DNA from: Nocardia jejuensis NBRC 103114
GTDB taxonomy: Bacteria; Actinomycetota; Actinomycetes; Mycobacteriales; Mycobacteriaceae
Reading direction: 5' to 3'
NCBI RefSeq assembly: GCF_001613145.1
Contig: NZ_BDBU01000024.1
Location: forward strand, 235,453 to 299,452
Length of the DNA: 64,000 nucleotides
Shown here piece after piece: positions 1 to 8,599 of this stretch. Under the pieces are notes generated by a model. It was not told the origin of the DNA. It worked only from the letters and a program-made list of their open reading frames with translations, and did no database searches. The stretch's first letter is position 1; each line of letters opens with the position of its first letter. The position numbers were made by a program, and so were the translations under genes.

Positions 1-1427
1 TGGAAACCGGCGACGGGCGCGATCTTCTTGAGTCCCTTGCCGTTCGGGCAGATGAACTGGTCCGAGACGGCCTGGAACATGTCGACCCACTCGGGGCCGT
101 CCACGAATTCCTGGATCTGCTTCTCGGTGGGGATGCCGGGCATTCCTGCGAAGCGGCGAGCCGACTCGTACAGCCATTTGTCCTCGGCCGTACGCGAATA
201 GCAGTAGGCGGCAAAGGTTTTCCCGGCCGCGGTGGCCTCGGAGCGGATCCGCATCAGCCAGATCCAGAACTCGGCGAAGGAGCGGCCCTCGTCCGGGGTC
301 GGCAGCGGATCCCAGGACACGAAGGGGCGGTAGACGCCGTCCAGCAGGGTGCCCCACAGGTATGCGCCGTGCTCCTGGTAGCTCTCCAGGTCCACGTCGA
401 CCTCGACGTCGGCGCGCTGCACCCGCACCTGTTCGACCCGGCGGACCAGGGGCGCGCCGGTGGCCCAGGCGCGGGCGGTGACGATGGTCTCGGTGAACGG
501 CTCGTACTGCCAGTCGTCCGGATCCGCGCCGGTCCAGGCGGCCAGGTCGTCGATGGTCTCGACACCGTGGCGGCGCAGCACCTCCGCGCGCGAGCCGGGC
601 GCGACCAGGCTGATGTCGCGGTGCTCGATCAACCACTTCTCACAGCTCTGCCCGCCCTCCTCGGGAGCCCGTGTCCACCAGGGGCATTGGCGGCATTCGG
701 GCACCTTGGACGGGACGGTCGGCAGCTCGCCGCGCACGACCGAGATGCGTTCGGCGTAGCGGCGGTCGTAGTCCTCGAGCACGGGTGCGAGGTCGTGCAC
801 CAGGACTCGGTCGAAGTGGTAGCCGATGGCGCCGCCGGTCACCGACGGGCTGGCGTAGCCGTGCCGCTGCAGCATCCGGTAGAGATGCGCGAGCCGCTGC
901 TGATCGCGCGGCTGCGGGCGGTTGCGCACGTGCTTGTCGGGCTTGGGCGCCCATTCGTACATGCCGGTGGTGACGGGGTGCGAGTCCGCCGGGCCGGGAT
1001 GGCGAGGATCGGTGATCTTGTGATTGACCACGATGACGGGGATGTAGCCGCCGCGATCGGCGTCGCGCCAGAGGATTTCGCAGCCACCGCGCCGCCCGGT
1101 GTCCGGTTCTTGCGGCAGCAGACCGCCCCAGATCCGGTCGACACCCGCCGCCATGGCGGACATGGTGGCCTCGGCCCGCTGGGCGGCGGTCATGTTCCGC
1201 TCGATCACGACCCAGGCCTCGGGGGCCGCCCCGACCAGCGTGTCGCGCACACCGATCCGATGCGCCGCCGCGGCCTCCCGCCGTTGCTGAACGCCGGCGT
1301 CCTCGGCCACTCCGGTCAGCACCTGCGGATGGGTGGCGTCCAGGAGCAGCCGGTGCCGGCACCCGATCAGCGCACGCGCGTCCAGAAACGCGGCCCGCTC
1401 GCCATGGTCACCGATGCCCGAATACAC
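1..1427 (-). CDS. TM0106-family RecB-like putative nuclease (3' part cut off by window edge)
   Basis: Translating the minus strand gives a continuous frame that runs off the left edge. The N-terminal part carries the opening signature FLDARALIGCRHRLLLD. It is followed by a RecB/PD-(D/E)XK-like region with a conserved Cys pair (PECRQCPWW) and a further Cys (GGQSCEKWL), the arrangement of iron-sulfur-bearing RecB-like nucleases. The downstream part has VDVDLESYQEHGAYLWG, the first acidic motif of an RNase H-like (DEDD-type) exonuclease domain. At least 475 residues are visible and the C-terminus is missing. The start is uncertain: GTG at 1427 fits the family N-terminus, and GTG at 1460 in the same frame is the alternative. 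A DNA-processing role is inferred from the domains only. Confidence 0.8.
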   Translation of the reverse strand, partial: MYSGIGDHGERAAFLDARALIGCRHRLLLDATHPQVLTGVAEDAGVQQRREAAAAHRIGVRDTLVGAAPEAWVVIERNMTAAQRAEATMSAMAAGVDRIWGGLLPQEPDTGRRGGCEILWRDADRGGYIPVIVVNHKITDPRHPGPADSHPVTTGMYEWAPKPDKHVRNRPQPRDQQRLAHLYRMLQRHGYASPSVTGGAIGYHFDRVLVHDLAPVLEDYDRRYAERISVVRGELPTVPSKVPECRQCPWWTRAPEEGGQSCEKWLIEHRDISLVAPGSRAEVLRRHGVETIDDLAAWTGADPDDWQYEPFTETIVTARAWATGAPLVRRVEQVRVQRADVEVDVDLESYQEHGAYLWGTLLDGVYRPFVSWDPLPTPDEGRSFAEFWIWLMRIRSEATAAGKTFAAYCYSRTAEDKWLYESARRFAGMPGIPTEKQIQEFVDGPEWVDMFQAVSDQFICPNGKGLKKIAPVAGF

Positions 1428-1648
1428 GGATAGCAGTATGGCCTCACCCCCCGACAGCACCGGCCGCCCGCCCCGGCAGTTCGGCACGGACAGCTCCGCT
1501 TTCGCCACACGGTGGGACACGAAACGCATGGCGCTCGCTGTGGGGGAACCGCACCCGTTAGGGTGAACGGCAAACTGTGTTTCATGGGCGGACAGGCATT
1601 CCCCCGGCCCTGTGCTGCCATGGCGAACCAGCATGACGGAGGCCATCG

Positions 1649-2287
1649 ATGGGGTTGTTCACCAAGCGCAAGAAGCGGGTCAGCCGCCGGGCCGAGGCGA
1701 AAGCCCTCAAGCACAAGGCCGGTATGGAGGCCAAGCTCGGGGCGCGCAACGAGCGCAAGCGCCATCGCGGTGAGGCGCGCCTGCAGAGCAAGGTCGCCAA
1801 GGCCGAGATCTCCAAACTGCAGGCCGAGGAGAAGGCCGCGCTGAAGCTGGCCGCCAAGGCCGAGAAGGATCCGTTCAGCGCCGCGCAGGTGCGCAAGTAC
1901 CTGGGCGTGGCGCGGATCCTGGTTCCGGTGCTGGCGCCGCTGGCCTACCGGGGCGCGACCTTCGTGCGCGGGCAGCTGGACAACCGGCGGGCTCAGCAGC
2001 TGGGAGTCGGGATCAACCAGCTCGGCGAATTCGCCGGGCCCGGAGCGAAATTGCAGGCGCGCGCCGCGAACGTGGAGACCACGCTCGTCCAGCTCGAGAC
2101 CCGGCAGTCGGATCCGGACACCAAGCAGTTCGCCGTCGCCACCCGTGACCGGCTCGACAGCCTGTCGGCCGCGATCCGCACCGCCGCGCAGATGCCGGTG
2201 CAGCGCCGTCGCGCCGTGCACGCCTCGATCTCCAACGAGCTGTCCGGAATCGAAGCCGACGTGCTCGCCCGCCTCGGCGTGAACTGA
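1649..2287 (+). CDS. DUF6474-family protein
   Basis: This 212-residue protein begins with a very basic Lys/Arg/Ala-rich segment (MGLFTKRKKRVSRRAEAKAL) that predicts a long helix to about residue 70. A short hydrophobic stretch follows (VARILVPVLAPLAYRGATF, about residues 88-107), then a C-terminal helical domain. The composition and order match DUF6474 proteins of Nocardia and Rhodococcus, which have no known function. The gene stands alone in orientation from the nuclease to its left and lies 10 bp before the next gene, so it may start the operon that leads into the copper genes. The assignment is from recall of the family pattern. Confidence 0.75.
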   Translation: MGLFTKRKKRVSRRAEAKALKHKAGMEAKLGARNERKRHRGEARLQSKVAKAEISKLQAEEKAALKLAAKAEKDPFSAAQVRKYLGVARILVPVLAPLAYRGATFVRGQLDNRRAQQLGVGINQLGEFAGPGAKLQARAANVETTLVQLETRQSDPDTKQFAVATRDRLDSLSAAIRTAAQMPVQRRRAVHASISNELSGIEADVLARLGVN

Positions 2288-2297
2288 GCTGAGTTCG

Positions 2298-2840
2298 ATG
2301 CGCCGCCGTGCACGAGACGGCCGGGGAGATCTCCCCGGCGCGGTCGGCGTGCGTGGCGGACTCGCGGGTGTCGCGATGGCGGCGCTCGCGGTGGCAGCGC
2401 ACGGAATGGCAGGCGGCGGGTTTCCCGGGTCGCCGGAACTGGCGCTGCTGATCTCGGTGGCCGCGGCGATCGGGGCGGTGGCTTCGACACTGCGGTCCCG
2501 GGCGACGCTGCCCGTTCTCATGCTGGTGGGGCAGCCGGTGTGCCACCTCGCGTTGAGCGGGCTGCTGCACGACGGACATGGTTCGGCGGCAACGGGTTTC
2601 GACACCGGCGCGATGATGGCCGCGGCGCACGCGGCGGCCGCACTCGCGTTCGCCCTGCTGATTCTGGTCGCCGAGCGGCTGTACGGAATCGCCTCGCAGG
2701 CGATTCGGGTGACGCTCAGCCGCATCGGCGGAGCGCCGGTAGCGCCGCGATCGCGGCGTTGGGCGCGGGTTTCGGCTGCCGCGCGGGGTCTTTCGGCGAC
2801 AGGGGCGATCGGGCCGCGCGCGCCCCCGGTCACGGCGTGA
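2298..2840 (+). CDS. Small integral membrane protein at head of copper cluster
   Basis: This 180-residue hydrophobic protein has about four predicted membrane segments (around residues 20-37, 48-65, 74-92 and 110-130). A short His-containing loop (LLHDGHGSA) lies between segments 3 and 4. It sits 45 bp upstream of a YcnI homologue and in the same direction. In actinobacteria a poorly characterised membrane protein often accompanies YcnI/CopC/CopD sets. A role in copper handling is therefore plausible from context and the His-bearing loop, but nothing in the sequence proves it. The Arg-rich first 15 residues leave the exact start open. Confidence 0.6.
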   Translation: MRRRARDGRGDLPGAVGVRGGLAGVAMAALAVAAHGMAGGGFPGSPELALLISVAAAIGAVASTLRSRATLPVLMLVGQPVCHLALSGLLHDGHGSAATGFDTGAMMAAAHAAAALAFALLILVAERLYGIASQAIRVTLSRIGGAPVAPRSRRWARVSAAARGLSATGAIGPRAPPVTA

Positions 2841-2884
2841 CGTCCCCTCACCCGTAACCCTTTGTCAGAAAAGGCACTTCATTC

Positions 2885-3535
2885 ATGAACACCTCTGTTT
2901 CGCGCGCGCTCGGCACGGCTGTCGCGGCCGCGAGCCTCACTCTGCTCGGCGCCGGCATCGCCTCCGCCCACGTCACCGTCAACGCTCCCGGCGCGAGCCA
3001 GGGCGGCTACGCGGTCGCCACCTTCAATGTGCCGAACGAGTCGGACACCGCCTCCACCACCAAGGTGTCGGTGGCCGTACCGAACCTCAAGAGCGCTCGC
3101 ACCGAACCGATTCCGGGTTGGACCGCGACCGTGGACCGCAACGACAAGAAGGAGGTCACCGCGATCACCTGGACCGCGAACCCGGGTAACGCGGGCGTGG
3201 GCCAGGGTCAGTTCCAGCGGTTCGTGGTGTCGATGGGCCCGCTGCCCAAGCAGGAGCACGTGGAACGGCCCGCGACCCAGACCTACAGCGACGGCAAGGT
3301 CGTGGCCTGGGATCAGAAGGACAACGCGGACGGCAGCGAGCCGGAGCATCCGGCCCCGGCGCTGACCCTGGCCGCGGGCACGGGCGGGCACGACGATCCG
3401 GCCGACACCGCCGAGGCCGCGGCTCCGAAGTCCACCGACGACACCGCGCGCTGGCTCGGCGGCATCGGCCTGGCGCTGGGCGCACTGGGTGCGGCCCTGG
3501 GACTGGGCAGCGTCCTGCGGGGACGACGCGCATGA
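2885..3535 (+). CDS. YcnI-like copper-binding protein (DUF1775)
   Basis: The 216-residue protein has a signal peptide (residues 1-27, ending GIASA) followed directly by HVTVNAPGASQGGYAV. The mature protein therefore starts with His, the residue that ligates copper in YcnI/DUF1775 proteins. The body continues with the family pattern VATFNVPNESDTASTTKVSVAVPN and the WTAN segment. A C-terminal hydrophobic helix (about residues 187-208) ending RGRRA suggests a membrane anchor. It overlaps copC by 4 bp (ATGA), so the two are translationally coupled. The likely role is periplasmic or cell-surface copper acquisition or buffering with CopC and CopD. Confidence 0.88.
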   Translation: MNTSVSRALGTAVAAASLTLLGAGIASAHVTVNAPGASQGGYAVATFNVPNESDTASTTKVSVAVPNLKSARTEPIPGWTATVDRNDKKEVTAITWTANPGNAGVGQGQFQRFVVSMGPLPKQEHVERPATQTYSDGKVVAWDQKDNADGSEPEHPAPALTLAAGTGGHDDPADTAEAAAPKSTDDTARWLGGIGLALGALGAALGLGSVLRGRRA

Positions 3536-4146
3536 GCACGAGAATCAGCGAATCCGTGACGGCCGGGGAAAACCCGGAACCGGCCGAGCGCCGGTCGGTT
3601 CGGCGGCGTGGCCGCCGGATCGTCGCGGGTGTGCTGACCGGTCTGCTGGTGACCGGTTTCGCCCTGCTCGGCGGCGGCACCGCGAGCGCGCACTCCCAGG
3701 CCATCGGCTCGGTCCCGGAGAACGGCGCGCAGATCGACGCCTCCCCCGCGCGGGTCAGCGTGACGTTCAACGAGGAGCTGCAGACCAGCTTCCCGTCCAT
3801 GACCGTCACGGACAAGGACGGCTACCTGTGGTCGAAGGGCGAGCCCAAGGTCGAGGGCTCGACCATCAGCATCGAGGTGGGTGAACTCGGCGCGGCCGGC
3901 GTCTACACGATCGCGTACCGGGTCACCTCGGCCGACGGGCACGCGGTGAAGGACAAGCGCACCTTCACACTCACCAAGGCGGGCAACGGAACTCCGGGTC
4001 CCAAGGCCGACTCCTCGGCCAAGTCCGGCGACGGCGGCTCCGACGGTGGTGTGCCGCTGTGGGTGTTCATCGTGGGCGCGGTGGTGCTGTTCGGCGGCGG
4101 CCTGGCATTCGCGCTGCTGGGTGGTCGGGGTAAGCAGAGCAGGTGA
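3532..4146 (+). CDS. CopC-domain copper-binding protein
   Basis: The 204-residue protein has a cytoplasmic Arg-rich start, a signal or anchor helix (about 28-55, ending TASA), then AHSQAIGSVPENGAQI. This is the CopC/YobA fold with an N-terminal His on the mature chain. Further family marks are PARVSVTFNEEL and the YRVTSADGHAV segment, which holds the second conserved His. A linker rich in Gly, Ser and Asp precedes a C-terminal transmembrane helix (about 173-195). It overlaps its neighbours on both sides by 4 bp (ycnI upstream, copD downstream). It is predicted to bind copper outside the membrane and pass it to or from CopD. Confidence 0.88.
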   Translation: MSTRISESVTAGENPEPAERRSVRRRGRRIVAGVLTGLLVTGFALLGGGTASAHSQAIGSVPENGAQIDASPARVSVTFNEELQTSFPSMTVTDKDGYLWSKGEPKVEGSTISIEVGELGAAGVYTIAYRVTSADGHAVKDKRTFTLTKAGNGTPGPKADSSAKSGDGGSDGGVPLWVFIVGAVVLFGGGLAFALLGGRGKQSR

Positions 4147-5105
4147 ATCGGTCCGATCGCACCGATCGCCGCCGGGACCGCGGGACGACCGGCAGCACGC
4201 TGAGATGGCTACTGCTGCTGGTCGTTCCGATCGGCCTGGGCGGCGCGGCGCTGGCCTGGGCGCTGGCCGCGGGCGATCCGGTGCAGCCGGAGGCCCCCGC
4301 CCGGGTGCTCGCCGACTGCGCCGGGGCCACGGTGCTCGGTCTTGCGTGTCTGCCCCGCCTGCACGATCGGCTGGAACCGCCGTGGCGGGTGCTCACCCTG
4401 GTGGCCGGGCTGTGGGCGATCGCCGAATTCACCATGCTGGTGCTCGAGGCCGCCGAGGTGCAGGGTCTGCGCGCCTCCGGGTTGAGCGCCACGCAGTTCG
4501 GCGACTATCTGACGCATGTGAGCGGCGGGCAGATCGGTATCGCGCTGCTGATCGGCTGCGGTGTGGTGACCGTGTACAGCGCGTTCGGCTTCCGCAATCC
4601 CGATCGCGCGACCGCGGATCTGGTGCTGGTGTTCACCGCGGTCACCCTGGCGCTGCGTCCGATCACCGGGCACATGTCGCAGCAGATCCTGGGTTCGGTG
4701 CTCGCGGCGGTGCACGCGCTGGCGGCCGGGGCCTGGTTCGGGCTGCTGCTGGCGCTGGCGCTGACGGTTCGCACGCGCGGCGAGTGGGCGGTGCTGCTGC
4801 CCCGATATTCGGCGTGGGCGCTGCCGTTGGTGGCGGCGGTGACGGTGACCGGGGTGATCAACGGCCTGGTGCGGCTGGGCGGTGTGACCGAATTCGCGAC
4901 CACCGGATACGGGCGCATCCTGCTCGCGAAATCTCTGCTGCTGATCGTGCTGCTCGGCCTCGGCTATTGGTGGCGGCGCTCCTGGGTGCCGATCGCCTCG
5001 GACCATCGGATGACGGCCGAGGGATCGCTGCGGCGGGCGATCATCGAGGTTCTGGTGATGGCGGCGGTGTTCGGATCGGCCGCGACGCTGGCCGTCACCG
5101 CGTGA
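4143..5105 (+). CDS. CopD-family copper transport membrane protein
   Basis: The 320-residue polytopic membrane protein has about eight or nine predicted membrane segments. It starts with GTG overlapping the copC stop. The C-terminal half carries the CopD-domain pattern: GAWFGLLLALALTVR, LVAAVTVTGVINGLVRLGG and GRILLAKSLLLIVLLGLGYWWR. His residues in membrane-adjacent positions (VHALAAGAW, THVSGGQ) are consistent with copper binding. It is shorter than the large actinobacterial CopD fusions of more than 500 residues that also carry a cytochrome-c-oxidase-assembly domain. The predicted role is copper uptake or transfer in the cytoplasmic membrane, working with the two upstream proteins. Confidence 0.85.
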   Translation: MNRSDRTDRRRDRGTTGSTLRWLLLLVVPIGLGGAALAWALAAGDPVQPEAPARVLADCAGATVLGLACLPRLHDRLEPPWRVLTLVAGLWAIAEFTMLVLEAAEVQGLRASGLSATQFGDYLTHVSGGQIGIALLIGCGVVTVYSAFGFRNPDRATADLVLVFTAVTLALRPITGHMSQQILGSVLAAVHALAAGAWFGLLLALALTVRTRGEWAVLLPRYSAWALPLVAAVTVTGVINGLVRLGGVTEFATTGYGRILLAKSLLLIVLLGLGYWWRRSWVPIASDHRMTAEGSLRRAIIEVLVMAAVFGSAATLAVTA

Positions 5106-5174
5106 GCGCGCGAGGCGCTGACCGCGCGCTATGCGAGAGCCGTCACATGAACCACACATGAAATTGCAACAAGT

Positions 5175-5180
5175 TACTGT
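5175..5180 (+). promoter_or_regulatory. Candidate -10 element for leaderless SRPBCC gene
   Basis: TACTGT is followed by exactly seven bases and then the ATG at 5188. This is the spacing of leaderless promoters in mycolata. No ribosome binding site is visible before that ATG, which agrees. Confidence 0.4.
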
Positions 5181-5187
5181 CAGTGGC

Positions 5188-5649
5188 ATGACCGAAGTCA
5201 AGATCATCGCGAAATGCGCTGCCTCGGCCGAATCGGCCTTCGCCTATGTGAACGATTACCGCAATCTGCCGCGGTTCATCAACGAGATCAATGCCTTCAC
5301 CCCGCTCACCGAACAGACCGAAGGGGTCGGCGCGAGCTTCGACGGCGCCATCGGGCTCGGACCGGTCACCCTGCACTCGACGATCCAGATCGTGCGCCAC
5401 GAACCGGGTCTGGCGATCGGGGTGAAATCGATCAAGGGTTTCGAGATCGAATCCACCTTCCTGTTCCACGCCGAGGGCGAGGAATCCTGCACCATCGACG
5501 CCATCGTCGACTACCGGGTGGCCGGCGGCCTCGCGGGCAAGATCATGGGCAAGACCATCGAGCCCTTCGTGAAGCTCGCGGTGAAGAGTTCCACCCACAA
5601 CCTGGTGACCCAGGTGTCCGCCTTCCACGCGGAGAAGACCAGGGCCTGA
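5188..5649 (+). CDS. SRPBCC (START/Bet v1-like) family protein
   Basis: The 153-residue soluble protein has the polyketide-cyclase/SRPBCC pattern: AKCAASAESAFAYVNDYRNLPRFI at the start, a central beta-rich section (TLHSTIQIVRHEPG) and a long C-terminal helix (AGKIMGKTIEPFVKLAVKSSTHNL). These proteins form a hydrophobic cavity that binds lipids or aromatic ligands. The substrate cannot be read from sequence. ATG at 5188 was preferred over ATG at 5131 because the 19 upstream codons read through a promoter-like region and do not resemble the family. It is transcribed separately from the copper genes. Confidence 0.82.
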   Translation: MTEVKIIAKCAASAESAFAYVNDYRNLPRFINEINAFTPLTEQTEGVGASFDGAIGLGPVTLHSTIQIVRHEPGLAIGVKSIKGFEIESTFLFHAEGEESCTIDAIVDYRVAGGLAGKIMGKTIEPFVKLAVKSSTHNLVTQVSAFHAEKTRA

Positions 5650-5719
5650 CCCGCCGGGGTCGTCAATGCCGCCGACCCCCGACGTCCCGGCGCGCGGCCG
5701 AACCGGGGATCCTGGGCAT

Positions 5720-6100
5720 ATGCCCGAACCCGCCACCCCGAATCCGCTGCAGCGGCTCGGCTACATCTGTGGCCGCACCCTGCCGCCCGCCATGTCGGAG
5801 TGGGTCCGCGCGGACCTCATCGGTCCCGGCGCCACCCGTCGCTATCTGCTGCGCATCCTGATTCCGATCATCCCGGTGCTGTGCCTGTTCCTGCTGATTC
5901 CGGGCCCCAAGTGGATGGGCCTGGCCATGATGGCGCTGCTGTATCTGCCGCTCATCTATTTCACGGTCGCACTCACCTATGTGTTCCGCCGCAACAGATT
6001 GATCAAGCACGGCCTCGATCCCGCACTCGCCGACTCCGCCCGCCGCGCCCGCGAAGCCGGAGACCGCGCCGCTTACGAGAAACGGCACGGGCGAGGGTGA
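5720..6100 (+). CDS. DUF5313 membrane protein
   Basis: The 126-residue protein begins MPEPATPNPLQRLGYICGRTLP, the usual DUF5313 opening. A pair of membrane helices follows (about residues 46-63 and 67-89). The C-terminus is basic and Ala-rich (GLDPALADSARRAREAGDRA). The function is unknown. DUF5313 proteins are typical of Nocardia, Rhodococcus and Mycobacterium. ATG at 5720 was chosen over ATG at 5666 because the family motif starts here. Its last 98 bases overlap the 3' end of the convergent kinase gene on the other strand, which is unusual. Confidence 0.78.
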   Translation: MPEPATPNPLQRLGYICGRTLPPAMSEWVRADLIGPGATRRYLLRILIPIIPVLCLFLLIPGPKWMGLAMMALLYLPLIYFTVALTYVFRRNRLIKHGLDPALADSARRAREAGDRAAYEKRHGRG

Positions 6101-8345
6101 GCGACGCCGGGGCACCGAGTTCGCGGCGGTTCGGGCCGGATACCGCACGTTCGAAGGCGCGCAGGTCGGCTTCGGTGTGGCGGAAGAGCCAGTAGGCGGC
6201 CAGGAAGCCCAGCACGCCGCCCAGGCAGAGCCATTTGATCGGTTCCAGGATCAGCGTGACCTCGTGCGAGGTGAGGAACATCAGGCTGGTGATCACGCCG
6301 ATCAGTGGAATCGCCACGGCCACCGCGAGATAGCGGGTGCAGCGGCGGCCCAGCGCGCGCAGCGCCTCGTGATCGCGGGCCGTCTCACCGTGCACGAGCA
6401 GGCGGGGATAGAAGCAGCGCACCACGAAGAAGGTCACCAGGAAGAACGGGTAGGCGACCGCGATCGCACCCGAAAACAGCAGTGTGGCAATCAGATTCCA
6501 GATCTGACCGGCGGGCAGATCGGTGTACGCGACCAGCGCGATGCCCGCGACGATCGCCGAGACCACCCACCAGATGAAAGCCAGCAGCGCCACCCGGTCA
6601 CCGTCCACCAGGGTGTCGCGGCGTGCGCGGGCCAGCTCGACCGGATCGTAGGTGCGGCCCTTGCGCATGCCGCGCCACACGATGAACGCCCGGCGGCACA
6701 GGTAATTCGTGACGACGATGGCCGCCGGGGTGGTGAGCAGCGGCAGCACATTGCCGACCAGCTGCAGCTTCAGATGTTCCTCGGGCGTGAACCAGAGGTC
6801 GAACAGCGGGCCGTTGTGCAGATTGCTGTACAGCATGCCGAGGAAGTCGCCGACGAAGCTGATCACGGTGATCATCAGCAGCAGGGACCACGGACCGACC
6901 TTGGCGCGCACGCTGTTTCGCGGTGGATCCACCAGATCGCGGGCGCGCGGATCCAGGCACAGGTCGAGCTGCTGCGTCAGCGCCGCACCGTCCGGCCACC
7001 GATCCGCACGCCGCGGGGCAAGACATTTCAGCAGTACCCGGACCAGGGTGGGCGGGCAGTCCGGCGGGAGTTCGGCCAGTTGACCCGCGTCGATCTCGCT
7101 GCCGCGCAGGCGCAGCATGCGTTCGAGGGAGGATTCGGAATCACCGGCGCGGGTCTCGTCGTCGAAGGGGCGGTGGCCGGTGAGCAGTTCCCACAGCATC
7201 ACCCCGAGCGCGTAGATATCGCTGCGCCCGTCCAGATCCTCTGCGCTGTCGGGCAATTGCGGATGGCAGGCGGACAGCTGCTCCGGCGACATGTACGCGA
7301 GCGAACCGCCGAAATAGGCGAGCGGACTGGTTCCGGCCACGTGCAGGCTGAAACTGATGTTGAAGTCCGCGAGCTTCGGCACCCCGTCCGCGGTGAGCAG
7401 GACGTTGGCGGGCTTGATATCCCGGTGCAGGACCCCGTTCGCCGAGGCGTAGTCCAGGGCTCGGGCGAGCCGGGCGCCCAACCAGGCCACCGTCTCCGGC
7501 CAGGTCTGCGCGGCGATGTCACCGCGAATGGCGGACTCGCTGGGGACCAGCCCGCCCTTGTCGCGCATGGCGTGATCCACCGCCTCCAGCAGCAGTCCGC
7601 CGTCCCGCTCCGCGGCGGGACGCTGCCGCACCAAGCTCAGCACCTTCGACAGGGTGCCGCCCGGAAGGTATTGCATGTACAGCAGTTTCAGCTCCCGATC
7701 GGGAAGCACCCGCTGATCGAAGACGCGCACGATGTTCTCGTGATCGAGCTGGGCGAGCGTCTCGGATTCGGTGCCGTGATTCTGCGAGATCTTCACCGCG
7801 ACCAGGCGCTGCATGGAACGCTGCCGGGCCAGGAACACCCGCGCGAACGCGCCCGCGCCCAATTCCACCAGCAGATCGAAATCGTCCACCCGGTCGCCGA
7901 CCTCTATGCCCTCCAACGCTTCCCGGGCGTGCGGACGAGCGATCAGGGTGCTGCGATAGTCGCGCTCGCCCCAGGCCAGGGCCGCGGACCCGGCCTCGGT
8001 GGGAAAGCCGCTGTGATCGATGTCGTTGCCGGAGCGACGCAGGGCGTGGAACTCCTCGTAGGCCAGATCGGGCGGCAGTGGACCGTGCCGCAATTCGTCG
8101 TATTCGGAACGGTATTCGGCCAGGCGCTTGGGAAAGTCGTAGCGGATCCAGCGGAATTCCAGATCGACCTTGATCAGTTCGATCAGGCACAGCCTGCGCA
8201 ATTCCGAAGCGGTGGGCAGGTATTCGTTCAGATTCGGCGGTGTCCGCGCGGCCTCCCAGGCGGCGGCGAAACGGGTCGCGACCGCGCCGAGCAGAGAGCG
8301 CGTCTCATCGACGGCATCGGAATCCACGGCAGGTTCCGGACTCAT
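6003..8345 (-). CDS. Membrane-bound Ser/Thr protein kinase with unusual N-terminus
   Basis: This 780-residue protein has four parts. Residues 1-145 form an N-terminal region with the pattern LIELIKVDLEFRWIRY, reminiscent of the segment before kinase domains in planctomycetes. A Hanks-type kinase domain follows (about 150-440), with Gly-rich loop GAGAFARVF, AVKI lysine, HRDIKPANVLL catalytic loop, MSPEQL and SDIYALGVMLWELLTG. The magnesium motif reads DFN instead of DFG. Next comes a cytosolic stretch, then six predicted membrane helices (about 490-750) and a basic tail. ATG at 8345 was chosen because GGGGGAG lies five bases upstream; GTG at 8357 is the alternative. The gene is monocistronic and divergent from the nitroreductase-like gene. 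The target is unknown. Confidence 0.85.
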   Translation of the reverse strand: MSPEPAVDSDAVDETRSLLGAVATRFAAAWEAARTPPNLNEYLPTASELRRLCLIELIKVDLEFRWIRYDFPKRLAEYRSEYDELRHGPLPPDLAYEEFHALRRSGNDIDHSGFPTEAGSAALAWGERDYRSTLIARPHAREALEGIEVGDRVDDFDLLVELGAGAFARVFLARQRSMQRLVAVKISQNHGTESETLAQLDHENIVRVFDQRVLPDRELKLLYMQYLPGGTLSKVLSLVRQRPAAERDGGLLLEAVDHAMRDKGGLVPSESAIRGDIAAQTWPETVAWLGARLARALDYASANGVLHRDIKPANVLLTADGVPKLADFNISFSLHVAGTSPLAYFGGSLAYMSPEQLSACHPQLPDSAEDLDGRSDIYALGVMLWELLTGHRPFDDETRAGDSESSLERMLRLRGSEIDAGQLAELPPDCPPTLVRVLLKCLAPRRADRWPDGAALTQQLDLCLDPRARDLVDPPRNSVRAKVGPWSLLLMITVISFVGDFLGMLYSNLHNGPLFDLWFTPEEHLKLQLVGNVLPLLTTPAAIVVTNYLCRRAFIVWRGMRKGRTYDPVELARARRDTLVDGDRVALLAFIWWVVSAIVAGIALVAYTDLPAGQIWNLIATLLFSGAIAVAYPFFLVTFFVVRCFYPRLLVHGETARDHEALRALGRRCTRYLAVAVAIPLIGVITSLMFLTSHEVTLILEPIKWLCLGGVLGFLAAYWLFRHTEADLRAFERAVSGPNRRELGAPASLTLARAVSRKRRGLRLRGRGGRSRRVRDRGRA

Positions 8346-8599
8346 GCGCTCCCCCACCCTCTACCAACGGGCAATCGCCAGTATGCGCCCGCGATCCGCG
8401 CAGGCCCAGTCGATCGCTGTTCCCTCTAGATCGTTCCCGGGCCGCCGAACGCATCCGTATCGACGCACCGCCACGGCTTCGGTACACCGGCGACCGCGGC
8501 GAGGGCACGAGGCGATGCGGGCGAATCGGGTCCCCTTCGCCGGATTACGGCCCGTCGGTGGGCGGACAACCCGGGTGCGGGCGCACTAAAGTCCGGGAC

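Noticed and set aside
369..1433. 354-codon plus-strand open frame
   Set aside because: It is antisense to the RecB-like nuclease. The translation is Val/His/Gly-rich without family motifs, and the minus strand carries the nuclease signatures.
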